This document shows, piece by piece, positions 8,098 through 16,619 of a stretch of 64,000 nucleotides of DNA; position 1 is the stretch's first letter, and each line of letters starts with the position of its first letter. The DNA lies in the NCBI RefSeq assembly GCF_003049665.1, contig NZ_PYWM01000007.1, positions 62,001 to 126,000 of the forward strand, given 5' to 3'. The position numbers and the translations under genes are program-made. Origin of the DNA: Lysinibacillus mangiferihumi (lineage in GTDB: Bacteria; Bacillota; Bacilli; Bacillales_A; Planococcaceae). Below the pieces are notes generated by a model. That model had not been told where the DNA came from, searched no databases, and worked only from the letters and a program-made list of their open reading frames with translations.

Positions 8098-9254
8098 AAT
8101 AATCGTTCTCCTTTAAGTTCCTTCAATACTGTATTAATAACTTGTATTAATTGGGTTATATCGTCCGATGTTACATGTGCACCAAAACTAACACGAACAA
8201 CACCTTTTTTAAAATGTTCATCAATATTTAAGGCTTCGACAACATGGCTTGTCTTTGTTTGTCTAGAAGAACAAGCACTCGAAGTCGATACAATCACGCC
8301 ATGTTTTTGCAAAGCATTGATCAGTACCTCGCCTTTTATATCACGTACACTAAACGATAAAATATGAGCTGCACACTCTGGAGTAGATATTATATGCACA
8401 ATATCACCAAAATGCGCTAGTGCTGCACGTAATTGCTGTTGCCAATTACGGTAGTTTTCAGAACGTTCATCCATTGTTTCGACTGCCATACGAGCCGCTT
8501 TTGCCAATGCTACTGCTTGAGGTACAGCCACTGTGCCACTACGTAAGCCGAATTCCTGTCCACCACCAAAAGCATAAGGTTGCCATTGCATTTGCTTACG
8601 AAAAGCTAAGACACCGGAACCTTTAAATCCATGGATTTTATGTCCAGAAATCGTAATACAATCTGGCCCATCTTCACCTTTAAACGTTAATGGAAGTTTT
8701 CCAAAGCTTTGGACTGCATCCACATGAAATGCCGCTCTACTTTCTGCATGAACGATAGCAGCCGCTTCAAAAATAGGTTGAATTGCGCCCATTTCATTAT
8801 TGACATGCATTATGCTAACCAATATCGTATCTTTCCGTATTTTGGCTCTTAGCTCATCTAATGAAATAACACCTTGTTTATTGACACGTAAGTATTCTAT
8901 TTCAAAGCCTTCTTTTTCAAGCTGCTTGACTGGCTCTAACACAGAAAGATGCTCAATTTCCGTTGTTAAAACATGTTTTCCTTTATGCGTATTACCGCGT
9001 GCGAAACCTAAAATGGCTGTATTATTCGATTCGGTTCCACCTGAAGTAAATAGCACATTTTTTGCTTCAGTCTTCAAAATATCTGCTACTTGCTCCCGTG
9101 CACGCATTAATAATGCATTTGATTCTACACCCATGGCATGGATTGATGCAGGATTTGCATAATATTGCTCATTTACTGCCATAAATGTTTGCATCACTTC
9201 TTGATAAGGCTTTGTAGTAGCACTATTATCAAGATAAATTGTATTAACTTTCAT
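8094..9254 (-). CDS. nifZ: Cysteine desulfurase NifZ (IscS/NifS class), partner of ThiI
   Basis: 386 aa class V aminotransferase fold. Seen are YLDNSATTKP at the start, TSGGTESNN for phosphate binding, the PLP lysine in SGHKIHGFKG and the catalytic cysteine loop STSSACSSRQ. It takes sulfur from cysteine as a persulfide. Direct overlap with thiI and location next to ezrA match B. subtilis nifZ-thiI, so it most likely feeds sulfur to ThiI rather than to Fe-S assembly. The start ATG at 9254 has only a weak ribosome site. Confidence 0.92.
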   Translation of the reverse strand: MKVNTIYLDNSATTKPYQEVMQTFMAVNEQYYANPASIHAMGVESNALLMRAREQVADILKTEAKNVLFTSGGTESNNTAILGFARGNTHKGKHVLTTEIEHLSVLEPVKQLEKEGFEIEYLRVNKQGVISLDELRAKIRKDTILVSIMHVNNEMGAIQPIFEAAAIVHAESRAAFHVDAVQSFGKLPLTFKGEDGPDCITISGHKIHGFKGSGVLAFRKQMQWQPYAFGGGQEFGLRSGTVAVPQAVALAKAARMAVETMDERSENYRNWQQQLRAALAHFGDIVHIISTPECAAHILSFSVRDIKGEVLINALQKHGVIVSTSSACSSRQTKTSHVVEALNIDEHFKKGVVRVSFGAHVTSDDITQLIQVINTVLKELKGERLL

Positions 9255-9581
9255 TATTTTTCACACACTTTCAAAACGTTGATTTAACGGTATTTATCAT
9301 AACGCAATCTGTCGCAATTGACTACTAATTATTCTAATTTCGTCATTTTGGGTCCGCTTAGCATCGCTTATTTATTGCGAATATGCTGTGAATTTCAGCT
9401 GATTTCACACCATAGAAAAATATTTCGGAAAACATTTATTTAGGATAAAATCCCCAAAAAAACTAGTAAAATGTTTAAATAAAAAAGTACGGTCGTAAAA
9501 AAAAGCTACCTAAAAAGGTCACTTCACTTTTTAGGCAGCTAATTCATTTGTTATTGTCTATTTGTACCTGTCATAAAGCTT
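9255..9581. other. Intergenic region between ezrA and nifZ
   Basis: AT-rich spacer of about 330 bp. It holds the ezrA terminator at its left end (9496-9541) and presumably the nifZ promoter at its right end, where I see a TATGAT box but no convincing -35. No ORF, repeat or RNA motif was recognised. Confidence 0.5.
9496..9541 (-). terminator. Terminator after ezrA
   Basis: On the minus strand AGCTGCCTAAAAAG pairs perfectly with CTTTTTAGGTAGCT apart from one mismatch and leads into an eight-T run. Confidence 0.9.
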
Positions 9582-11285
9582 TTATGACTTTGTAAACGCT
9601 TCTTCGGCAACAATGGCCTCTATGCGTTTCAAAGCACCCGGCTCCATTTCCTCCACTGCAGTCCCTGCTTCTTCTAAAGCCTTTGCATACCGGAATTGAT
9701 GAAATGCCTCTTCTGCTTCTTTTAAACGAGCATTTAACTTCGGATTTGTTGCACGGTGGCGATTGCCATATTGAATAATACGTTCGATAAGCATGACGTT
9801 TTCAATCAATTCATGTGCTTTCGCGTGAACATCCTCAACACAAAGTGTCGCTGCATTTAAGTTATTATGGACAGTTCCCATATTGAGCGGTACCTCTTGT
9901 AGACTTTGCATTACAACGTAAATATGCTCCGCTGCCTCATCTAATCGCGCATCCATCTCTTCAGGAATACCTGGAATATTCGCCTTATTTAACAGACGAT
10001 CTGTTTCTTGTAACGTTTTTTTCAAGTTGTCCACTTGTGTCCGAGCCTTATTTTCATCAATGCGAAGTTTTTTCATTGTATTCGATAAATGCCCTTGCTC
10101 TTCGTGTATGCGCTCCAGTTCTTCACTAATTTCGATTAATTCCTCTTGTAGGCTTGAATAGGCCGATTTTTCCTCCGACACACGCATCGCCAATAAATCA
10201 TAGCGACGTTGTAATGCTTCTAATTGTTTTAACGCAGCTTTTGGAATTTCCGCATCTTTTTCATTCAAGTGGTAACTTTGCTGGACAAATGTTGCTTCAT
10301 CACTTACCAATCGAGTTGAGCTAATAACATTCGTAATCGATCCTAATAAACGCTCACAATTTTGATCGACATAATTTTTAGCAATCACTTCTTTTTCAAG
10401 TAAGTCATAAAAACGGTCTATTTCTTCATTTATTTCAGCAACACGAGGTTTCACAGATGTTAATTTCAGCTCTGCTAGTTCTTCTTTTAACGAAGCAAAC
10501 TCCACTTCCAGTTTGTCCAATGCCTCTGTAAGTTCTAAATGATGCAAGTAGTAAGATTGTTCTTCCATTTCACGCTGACCATTGCGTAATTCTTGAATTG
10601 CACCTGGTAATTTTACTTGTAGTTCTGTTAAGATAGTTGGCACATCATTAATATATTCAAACGTTTGCTGAGATTCATTATTTAAGCTAATTACTATTTC
10701 ACGCGCTTGTAAATAATTACCCTCGCTTGTGAGTACATCAAATTCTTCAAATTTTTGTACAAACACTTCTAGTTTTTGTTCAAGTGCTGGTAGGGCTACG
10801 CCAAATGAGTGCTGATGTGCAAGCAATGTTTTACGTGCTGATCGATAATATTCTTTTAACTGTTCAATTTCAATACGGTTTTTTTCTTCGCTGCCAATTA
10901 ATTCATTAAGTTCTTCTAAGATTTTATCTTTATCTTTTTCACACTTACGAATATAATCTTCTATTTCACGCTCAATCAACGTTGCTTTTTTAAAACGAAG
11001 ACGATTGATTTGGTCTTCAGCATCGAATAAAAGCGAATCAATTTTTGTCATATGTACGTCGATGACTTCATCCCAACTATTACGCCACCGTTCAAACATT
11101 TCCTCTGTTTCGCCATTCATGTTTAAAGATTTAACTTTAGAAATTTCTTCATTTATGGGATTGTTTTGTATTTGTAATTTTTCATTTTCAAGTTGTGCAA
11201 TAATTGTTGTATGTTTTCTTCGCATCATTAATCCTACTATGGCTAAAATTAATAGTAGGATAATCGGAATGATGATATACTCCAT
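9582..11285 (-). CDS. ezrA: Septation ring formation regulator EzrA
   Basis: 567 aa. One N-terminal membrane helix (residues about 2-20, very hydrophobic, followed by MRRKH) and then an almost wholly helical, charged cytosolic part with spectrin-like coiled coils, the layout of EzrA. Length is close to the B. subtilis protein (562 aa). EzrA binds FtsZ at the membrane, prevents extra Z rings at the poles and helps link the ring to cell-wall synthesis. The order ezrA-nifZ-thiI matches B. subtilis. A hisJ gene is divergent on the other side, so 11286-11484 carries promoters for both. Confidence 0.93.
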   Translation of the reverse strand: MEYIIIPIILLLILAIVGLMMRRKHTTIIAQLENEKLQIQNNPINEEISKVKSLNMNGETEEMFERWRNSWDEVIDVHMTKIDSLLFDAEDQINRLRFKKATLIEREIEDYIRKCEKDKDKILEELNELIGSEEKNRIEIEQLKEYYRSARKTLLAHQHSFGVALPALEQKLEVFVQKFEEFDVLTSEGNYLQAREIVISLNNESQQTFEYINDVPTILTELQVKLPGAIQELRNGQREMEEQSYYLHHLELTEALDKLEVEFASLKEELAELKLTSVKPRVAEINEEIDRFYDLLEKEVIAKNYVDQNCERLLGSITNVISSTRLVSDEATFVQQSYHLNEKDAEIPKAALKQLEALQRRYDLLAMRVSEEKSAYSSLQEELIEISEELERIHEEQGHLSNTMKKLRIDENKARTQVDNLKKTLQETDRLLNKANIPGIPEEMDARLDEAAEHIYVVMQSLQEVPLNMGTVHNNLNAATLCVEDVHAKAHELIENVMLIERIIQYGNRHRATNPKLNARLKEAEEAFHQFRYAKALEEAGTAVEEMEPGALKRIEAIVAEEAFTKS

Positions 11286-11484
11286 CGTAAGCCTCCTATT
11301 CTACAATAAACGAATTGGCTAGTTGTATTTATTATATACTATGTTTTCGCCTTTTGTACTAAAATTTAAGTGATTTTCAGAAAAGTGTATTCACGACCTA
11401 CATATTGACAGCTTCCCCTATGTCATTAAACATAGAGCGTAAATATGTATTTATCATTTTAATAGTTAAAGGAGTGTAAAATGT

Positions 11485-12282
11485 ATGAAAAGAGACGGGC
11501 ACATCCATAGCCCCTATTGCCCACATGGGTCATCTGATTCATTTACACAATATATTGAAAAAGCAATTGCTGAAAACTTTACCGATATTACATTTACAGA
11601 ACATGCACCATTACCCTCTAATTTCCAAGATCCTACACCTGAACAGGATAGTGGTATGCGCCCAGATTTTTTAATGCCTTATTTTGAAGACTTACAACGA
11701 CTTCAAAAACAATATGCACAGGATATTCGCATTCGCATCGGTTTAGAAATCGACTATATTGTCGGCTTCGAGCAAGAAACACGTCATTTTCTTGATACAT
11801 ATGGACATGTTTTAGACGACGCCATTTTATCTGTTCATTTTTTACAATGGCAGAATACGTATGAATGCATTGATTTTTCTGCTGAAAGTTTTATAAATTT
11901 TGCCCAAAAAGTAGGTTCTGTTGAACGTCTCTATCATTTATATTATGATACTGTCCTACAATCTATTGAAGCTGACTTAGGGCAATACAAACCTAAGCGC
12001 ATCGGGCATCCAACACTTATTCATAAATTTCAGCTAGCCCATCATCAGCCAGTTGATGACACTGACCGCATCCAAGAAGTATTAACTACTATGCAGCAAA
12101 AAGGATATGAGTTAGATTTAAATAGTGCTGGCTTAAGTAAAACATATTGTCAGGAACCCTATCCACCATTTGCCTTTATCGATTATAGTAAAACGATTGG
12201 TTTACCTATCGTTTTCGGTTCAGATGCTCATGCTGCTGTCGATTTACATCAGCATTATAAAACTCTATTTCCAGACAAATAA
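11485..12282 (+). CDS. hisJ: Histidinol-phosphatase HisJ (PHP family)
   Basis: 265 aa, close to B. subtilis HisJ (268 aa). PHP-domain metal ligands are visible: DGHIHSPYCPHG at the N-terminus, FTEHAPLP, GLEIDYI, a central SVHFLQ, RIGHPTLI and the C-terminal FGSDAHAA. It removes phosphate from L-histidinol phosphate, the step before histidinol dehydrogenase in histidine synthesis. AAAGGAG lies 10 nt before the ATG at 11485; another ATG at 11481 is out of frame. A methionine sulfoxide reductase gene follows after 20 nt and may share the transcript. The rest of the his pathway is elsewhere. Confidence 0.93.
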   Translation: MKRDGHIHSPYCPHGSSDSFTQYIEKAIAENFTDITFTEHAPLPSNFQDPTPEQDSGMRPDFLMPYFEDLQRLQKQYAQDIRIRIGLEIDYIVGFEQETRHFLDTYGHVLDDAILSVHFLQWQNTYECIDFSAESFINFAQKVGSVERLYHLYYDTVLQSIEADLGQYKPKRIGHPTLIHKFQLAHHQPVDDTDRIQEVLTTMQQKGYELDLNSAGLSKTYCQEPYPPFAFIDYSKTIGLPIVFGSDAHAAVDLHQHYKTLFPDK

Positions 12283-12302
12283 CATTTAAACGAGGTGCTC
12301 AT

Positions 12303-12782
12303 ATGTTTACACAAATTAATTACGAAGGATCTATTGCCAATCAATACAAGACATTAGCAAAACAATTAGATGCATTACTCACTGGCGAAACCGATCGCAT
12401 TGCAAATTTAGGCAACGCATCTGCCTTGCTTAATCAATTTCTTACAGACATTAACTGGGTTGGCTTTTACCTTTTACAAGAGGATGAACTAGTTTTAGGA
12501 CCATTTCAAGGCTTACCTGCTTGTGTGAGAATTCCAATTGGACGCGGTGTGTGTGGAACAGCTGTAACAAAAAAAGAGACACTTGTCGTAAAAGATGTTC
12601 ATGCATTTCCAGGGCATATTGCATGCGATGCTGCCTCTCAATCAGAAATAGTCATTCCGCTTATTCAACAAGAGAAGGTGATTGGCGTTCTTGATATTGA
12701 TAGCCCTATTAAAAATCGCTTTTCACAAGAAGATCAAACCGGCTTAGAACATTTTGTAGAAACACTACTTCTTCATATTTAA
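12303..12782 (+). CDS. msrC: Free methionine-(R)-sulfoxide reductase, GAF type (YtsP/fRMsr)
   Basis: 159 aa, one GAF domain. The NWVGFYLL motif, LGPFQG, and cysteines in ACVRIPIGRGVCGTA and HIACDAAS match fRMsr; these give the three Cys (roughly residues 78, 88 and 102 region) used in catalysis and disulfide relay. The enzyme reduces free methionine-R-sulfoxide with thioredoxin. The start has AACGAGGTG upstream. It sits between hisJ and a convergent dgcP, as ytsP does next to ytrP in B. subtilis. Confidence 0.9.
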   Translation: MFTQINYEGSIANQYKTLAKQLDALLTGETDRIANLGNASALLNQFLTDINWVGFYLLQEDELVLGPFQGLPACVRIPIGRGVCGTAVTKKETLVVKDVHAFPGHIACDAASQSEIVIPLIQQEKVIGVLDIDSPIKNRFSQEDQTGLEHFVETLLLHI

Positions 12783-12810
12783 TATTTCGCAATATTATCT
12801 TATAGCCACT

Positions 12811-12858
12811 AAAAAATGCCCTGAAATGGATTATAAATATATCATTTCGGGGCATTTT
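12811..12858. terminator. Shared terminator between msrC and dgcP
   Basis: AAAATGCCCTGAAATG pairs with CATTTCGGGGCATTTT between convergent genes, with short T tracts on both sides. Confidence 0.85.
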
Positions 12859-12873
12859 ATAGTAAACCATCTA

Positions 12874-14757
12874 TTATGCATTTGTTTGTAACGTCCGATC
12901 ATGGATACAAAATCTATTTTTTCCATTGTTTTTCGCTTCATATAAAGCTGTATCGGCGTGTAGAAAAACCGATTGAAAAGCTGGTCGATAGTATTGATCC
13001 CATGTTATAAGACCTGCTGAAATCGTTACTTTAGGGTCAGTAGCATTCGGAATGACTTCAACTATTGTTGAAGCTAGCTCAATGGCCTCTTGCTCACCGA
13101 CATTTGGTACATACACCGACATTTCTTCTCCACCCCAGCGAGCACAAATACCGCTAGCACCTATTGTTTCTTCTAATTTCACGGCAATTTGCACAAGAAT
13201 TTTATCGCCTGTTTGATGGCCGTAAGTGTCATTGATGCGTTTAAAATTGTCAATATCAATAAGTAAGAACATACCTGAATGATCTTTTTTTAGGGATTTT
13301 TCTACATATTGATCTAAATAACTGCGTGCATATAATTTTGTTAAATGATCGCGGTCAACCATTTCTTGTAGCTGATTGCGTAAAATAGAGTTGGCAATCG
13401 CTAACGAAGAATGATGGATTAAAGATTGCATTAACTTAAAGCTATCAAATGAAAAGAAATAGGGCTCTTTGTGCAGTACGATACTAAAGCCATTTATTTT
13501 TTCCTCCATTAAGATAGGAATCGCCATAATTGAACGATATTCTATTTGATTTGGGGTTAATCGGCTAAAATCTGCTATAAAGAGTGGATCATTTGTATGC
13601 TCAAAATGTTGTTCAACATGTCTAATATAAGTATTACCTTCTTCTGATTTAAATAACGATGTGCTAGCATCTGTCACTTCATAGGTAGCATGGTCTTTAA
13701 AAGCGAAACAAACTTCCATTGGTTGGAAAGACTTCATTAATTGTTTTTGTAGGAAAAGTAACATTTCATTAATATCAATGCGCATATTTAATCGATGCGA
13801 AGTTTCATTGATGAGTTGTAAGTCACTTACGAGGCGATGCGATTGATGATATAATTTTGCATTTTCTAGCGCATTTCCAGATGCTTGTGCTAACATGCGC
13901 ACAAAGTCTTTTTCCGTTGCTGAAAAAAGATATGTGGTTGGTGCACTCACTTGCAAAATGCCATAAATAGCTTGTCTCCCTTTTATAGGGGCGTTTAATA
14001 AACGACAATTCAAGTCTCCAGCTAGTTCAGTAGTCAATTCTCCTGATACAAAAGCTTCGATAGTAGCCGGTCTTTCAGACAGATAATCAAAAAGTTTTAT
14101 ATCGATAGTCGTATGGCGATCTTGATCGTTAGATAATATAAGTTCTACATTGAATTCTGGAAAATTATCGCGAATATTTTTTAAAACGTTTTCTAAAATC
14201 AAATCAATATCCATTGTTGAGTGAAATAAATCGGTCATGTTATAAAGTTTTCTATATTGGTCTTCATTTAACTTTACTTCGAGATTTTCAATCAGCATTT
14301 GTAAAACTTTTGTAAGCGTTTCTACACACTCTTCACCGTAATCCGAAGTCATAAAGTCCGTCCAAGTATCGGTGGCTTCAACAAGTAACACACCCATAGG
14401 CTCTTTGCCCTCCGTCTGGAAAAGCACCATATCTGTCATCATATTATAGGCTGTTTTTTCTTTTAATATATAAGGAAGCTTTACTACTTTCTGTTGGTAA
14501 AAGCTAGCTTCTATCATTAGCCATGACACAGCATTTAGTTTTGTTTCAATTGTCAAAGAGGCCAATTCTTCTACAGGTATTAAACTATTCCCTTCAAAAC
14601 TAAGAAAGGCCGCATTTTCAATTTTCAAGTGCTTCTTTAGACACTGTTTAAATGAATAAAAATACTCATTAAAACTGACTAGTCCTCCATTCGAACTCAC
14701 CCAAATGCTCAAAACATCAGATTTTATATATTTCAGCGTTTGTAAATGGTCTGTCAT
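12874..14757 (-). CDS. dgcP: GAF-GGDEF diguanylate cyclase (DgcP/YtrP)
   Basis: 627 aa, no membrane segment. An N-terminal region of about 150 residues is followed by two GAF-like sensor regions (about 170-320 and 340-480) and a GGDEF domain (about 490-627). The active site reads ARWGGEEM, an intact GGEE variant, with LIDIDNFKRINDTYGHQTGD metal-binding upstream. No RxxD inhibitory site is seen five residues before it. The protein should make cyclic di-GMP in response to a small ligand. In B. subtilis ytrP (dgcP) lies by ytsP and rpsD, as here. The ATG at 14757 follows AAAGGTGAT; an upstream in-frame start at 14790 has no ribosome site. Confidence 0.88.
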   Translation of the reverse strand: MTDHLQTLKYIKSDVLSIWVSSNGGLVSFNEYFYSFKQCLKKHLKIENAAFLSFEGNSLIPVEELASLTIETKLNAVSWLMIEASFYQQKVVKLPYILKEKTAYNMMTDMVLFQTEGKEPMGVLLVEATDTWTDFMTSDYGEECVETLTKVLQMLIENLEVKLNEDQYRKLYNMTDLFHSTMDIDLILENVLKNIRDNFPEFNVELILSNDQDRHTTIDIKLFDYLSERPATIEAFVSGELTTELAGDLNCRLLNAPIKGRQAIYGILQVSAPTTYLFSATEKDFVRMLAQASGNALENAKLYHQSHRLVSDLQLINETSHRLNMRIDINEMLLFLQKQLMKSFQPMEVCFAFKDHATYEVTDASTSLFKSEEGNTYIRHVEQHFEHTNDPLFIADFSRLTPNQIEYRSIMAIPILMEEKINGFSIVLHKEPYFFSFDSFKLMQSLIHHSSLAIANSILRNQLQEMVDRDHLTKLYARSYLDQYVEKSLKKDHSGMFLLIDIDNFKRINDTYGHQTGDKILVQIAVKLEETIGASGICARWGGEEMSVYVPNVGEQEAIELASTIVEVIPNATDPKVTISAGLITWDQYYRPAFQSVFLHADTALYEAKNNGKNRFCIHDRTLQTNA

Positions 14758-14965
14758 GAAATCACCTTTTCTATATAACGTACAAATCAATTACTATTAA
14801 CTTATAATGTATTATACATAATTTGTGTCATTTTGACTATGTAATTCTACCTTACTTTTACATTTTACATTTACTACCGCATCAATAACCATTTCGTATT
14901 AGTGTTAAATTCCTCTCAAGGAAATTCCTACTATAAGTTCTTTTTAAAAATAGCAATACTAATAA

Positions 14966-14994
14966 TTGACGTCTACGCTCTAAGCAGTTACAAT
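14966..14994 (+). promoter_or_regulatory. Sigma-A promoter of rpsD
   Basis: TTGACG and TACAAT are separated by exactly 17 nt. It places the transcript start near 15001, giving a leader of about 225 nt before rpsD. Confidence 0.78.
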
Positions 14995-15000
14995 GAAGTT

Positions 15001-15226
15001 TGTGTAAAATAAACGCAGCAGTGGTATAAGCTTATTACTGTATTTTATTCCTCAATTTTACTGAGTATTACTACACAAAAACTCTCAGTGGCAAAATAGA
15101 TGGTGTATTGTGTAACCTAACGGCTGCATAGGCGAAAATACATGAAAATAAAATGCGTATAAGAATGGGTACTACTGGTTTTTGTTTTACAACAAAAAAA
15201 CCAAATTTAAAGGAGGAGACAACAAT
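15001..15226 (+). promoter_or_regulatory. Long rpsD leader, probable S4 autoregulatory RNA
   Basis: A leader of this length before a single ribosomal protein gene is expected for S4 feedback control, known for rpsD in B. subtilis. Several short complementary stretches are present (for example ACTGAGTATTACT with AACTCTCAGT, and GGTTTTTGTT with AACAAAAAAACC near 15178-15202, close to the ribosome site). I cannot confirm the exact fold by eye. A covariance search with the rpsD leader model would decide. Confidence 0.5.
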
Positions 15227-15829
15227 ATGTCTCGTTATACAGGTCCATCTTGGAAATTATCACGTCGTCTTGGTATCTCACTAAGCGGTACTGGTAAAGA
15301 AATCGAAAAACGCCCTTACGCACCAGGTCAACACGGCCCGAACCAACGTAAAAAATTATCAGAATACGGTTTACAACTTCAAGAAAAACAAAAACTTCGT
15401 CACATGTACGGCATGAACGAACGTCAATTCCGTACTCTATTCGACCGCGCTGGTAAAATGAAAGGTGTTCACGGTGAAAACTTCATGATCCTTCTTGAAA
15501 CTCGCCTTGACAACTTAGTTTACCGTTTAGGTTTAGCTCGCACTCGTCGTGGAGCTCGTCAATTAGTAAACCACGGTCATATCTTAGTAGACGGCAAACG
15601 CGTTGATATCCCATCATTCAGCGTTAAACCAGGTCAAACGATTTCTCTTCGTGAAAAATCTCAAAACCTTGCTGTAGTTACAGAAGCTATCGAAGTAAAC
15701 AACTTCGTACCTGACTACTTAACTTTTGATGCAGATAAAAAAGAAGGTACATTCACTCGCCTTCCAGAGCGTTCTGAACTATCTGCTGAAATCAACGAAG
15801 CATTCATCGTAGAGTTCTACTCTCGTTAA
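15227..15829 (+). CDS. rpsD: 30S ribosomal protein S4
   Basis: 200 aa, same length as B. subtilis S4. It begins [20 protein letters not shown], with the [10 protein letters not shown] motif, and contains the S4 RNA-binding domain (about residues 90-155: [28 protein letters not shown]). S4 starts 16S rRNA assembly and also represses its own mRNA. Codon use is strongly biased to highly expressed codons. GGAGGAG is 8 nt before the ATG at 15227; an upstream ATG at 15182 lies in the leader and is rejected. Confidence 0.98.
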   Translation: MSRYTGPSWKLSRRLGISLSGTGKEIEKRPYAPGQHGPNQRKKLSEYGLQLQEKQKLRHMYGMNERQFRTLFDRAGKMKGVHGENFMILLETRLDNLVYRLGLARTRRGARQLVNHGHILVDGKRVDIPSFSVKPGQTISLREKSQNLAVVTEAIEVNNFVPDYLTFDADKKEGTFTRLPERSELSAEINEAFIVEFYSR

Positions 15830-15856
15830 TAAAACTTCGTTGCGTTTAGCAACACA

Positions 15857-15901
15857 AAAAGCCCTAGAAACCTTGATATGCAAAGGTTTCTGGGGCTTTT
15901 C
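15857..15901 (+). terminator. Terminator after rpsD
   Basis: AAAAGCCCTAGAAACCTT pairs with AAGGTTTCTGGGGCTTTT, a very stable stem ending in a T-rich run. Confidence 0.92.
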
Positions 15902-15943
15902 TTATTCTTATATTCCGAACACAAAATAACATTAATTTGGGGC

Positions 15944-16100
15944 AAGTTGGGACTACAATGGGACTAGCTGGCGAAACCTGTGTATAGAAATAGCTGCGTA
16001 ATAGCATTAGTGTTGCTGCATCAGCGTTTCTATAAAACTAATACTTTGCTTGTTCGTGTACCTAGCACTGGATACAACGGTAGGTCCCATTGTACCTGAT
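15944..16100. repeat. Nested inverted-repeat element
   Basis: Outer arms TACAATGGGAC (15954-15964) and GTCCCATTGTA (16084-16094) are perfect complements 119 bp apart. Inside them TATAGAAA (15983-15990) pairs with TTTCTATA (16027-16034), and GCTG/CAGC and AGCA/TGCT pair further in. The arrangement could fold as one long hairpin. It could be a small non-autonomous mobile element, a structured RNA or a decayed insertion sequence; nothing else identifies it. Confidence 0.55.
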
Positions 16101-16221
16101 AATTGCCGAATCTACGTTTAGCAGTAAAAATACAAATAAGCCGCAAGTCAGATTTCTCTCACTTACGACTTTCTTCCCCACAACCCACTCAATGTTTTTT
16201 CATAAATTGAAGTGAATTATC

Positions 16222-16245
16222 AGAATTGTTTGCGTGCCTGGCACC
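16222..16245 (+). repeat. REP-like palindromic repeat, copy A
   Basis: An AGAATTGTTT box followed by the palindrome GTGCCTGGCAC. One of six copies of the same 23-24 nt motif in this window. Confidence 0.75.
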
Positions 16246-16619
16246 GGGATTTTTTCCGTACATTAAAATAACAATTATTCCCATACCAAACAACGTAAAC
16301 ACTATTAATATATTAACAATCAAATATCAGTTATTTACTATTCAAGTAAGGTGCAAAATAGAACAAAATACCAAAAAATATATTTTACTTTTATACGATA
16401 ACATTTCTTAAAATGCATTTAAATCAACCTTCCTACTCCTTATTATCTTTTACTACCTCAATTTAAAACTTACTTTTTTGTGAAATAATAACAGTGGTAA
16501 AATTAACAATTTTAATAAAAATACGTATTGAACTTTCAAAAAAAATAGAATAATATGGATTTCGGAAGGTGGTTCGCCATCATTCAAGCAATAACAATTA
16601 TTTCAAAGGGGTTGGAAAT

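Larger units (their letters stand above)
15902..16619. other. Long intergenic region rpsD to alcohol dehydrogenase
   Basis: About 720 bp with no credible gene. It holds a nested inverted-repeat element (15944-16100), a REP-like repeat copy (16222-16245) and very AT-rich DNA from 16250 to 16560 that must contain the promoter of the next gene. A weak frame at 16226-16411 has no ribosome site and starts in the repeat. Confidence 0.6.

Noticed and set aside
16226-16411. 61-residue frame in the rpsD-adh spacer
   Set aside because: No ribosome site, starts in a REP-like repeat, and composition is plain AT-rich spacer.
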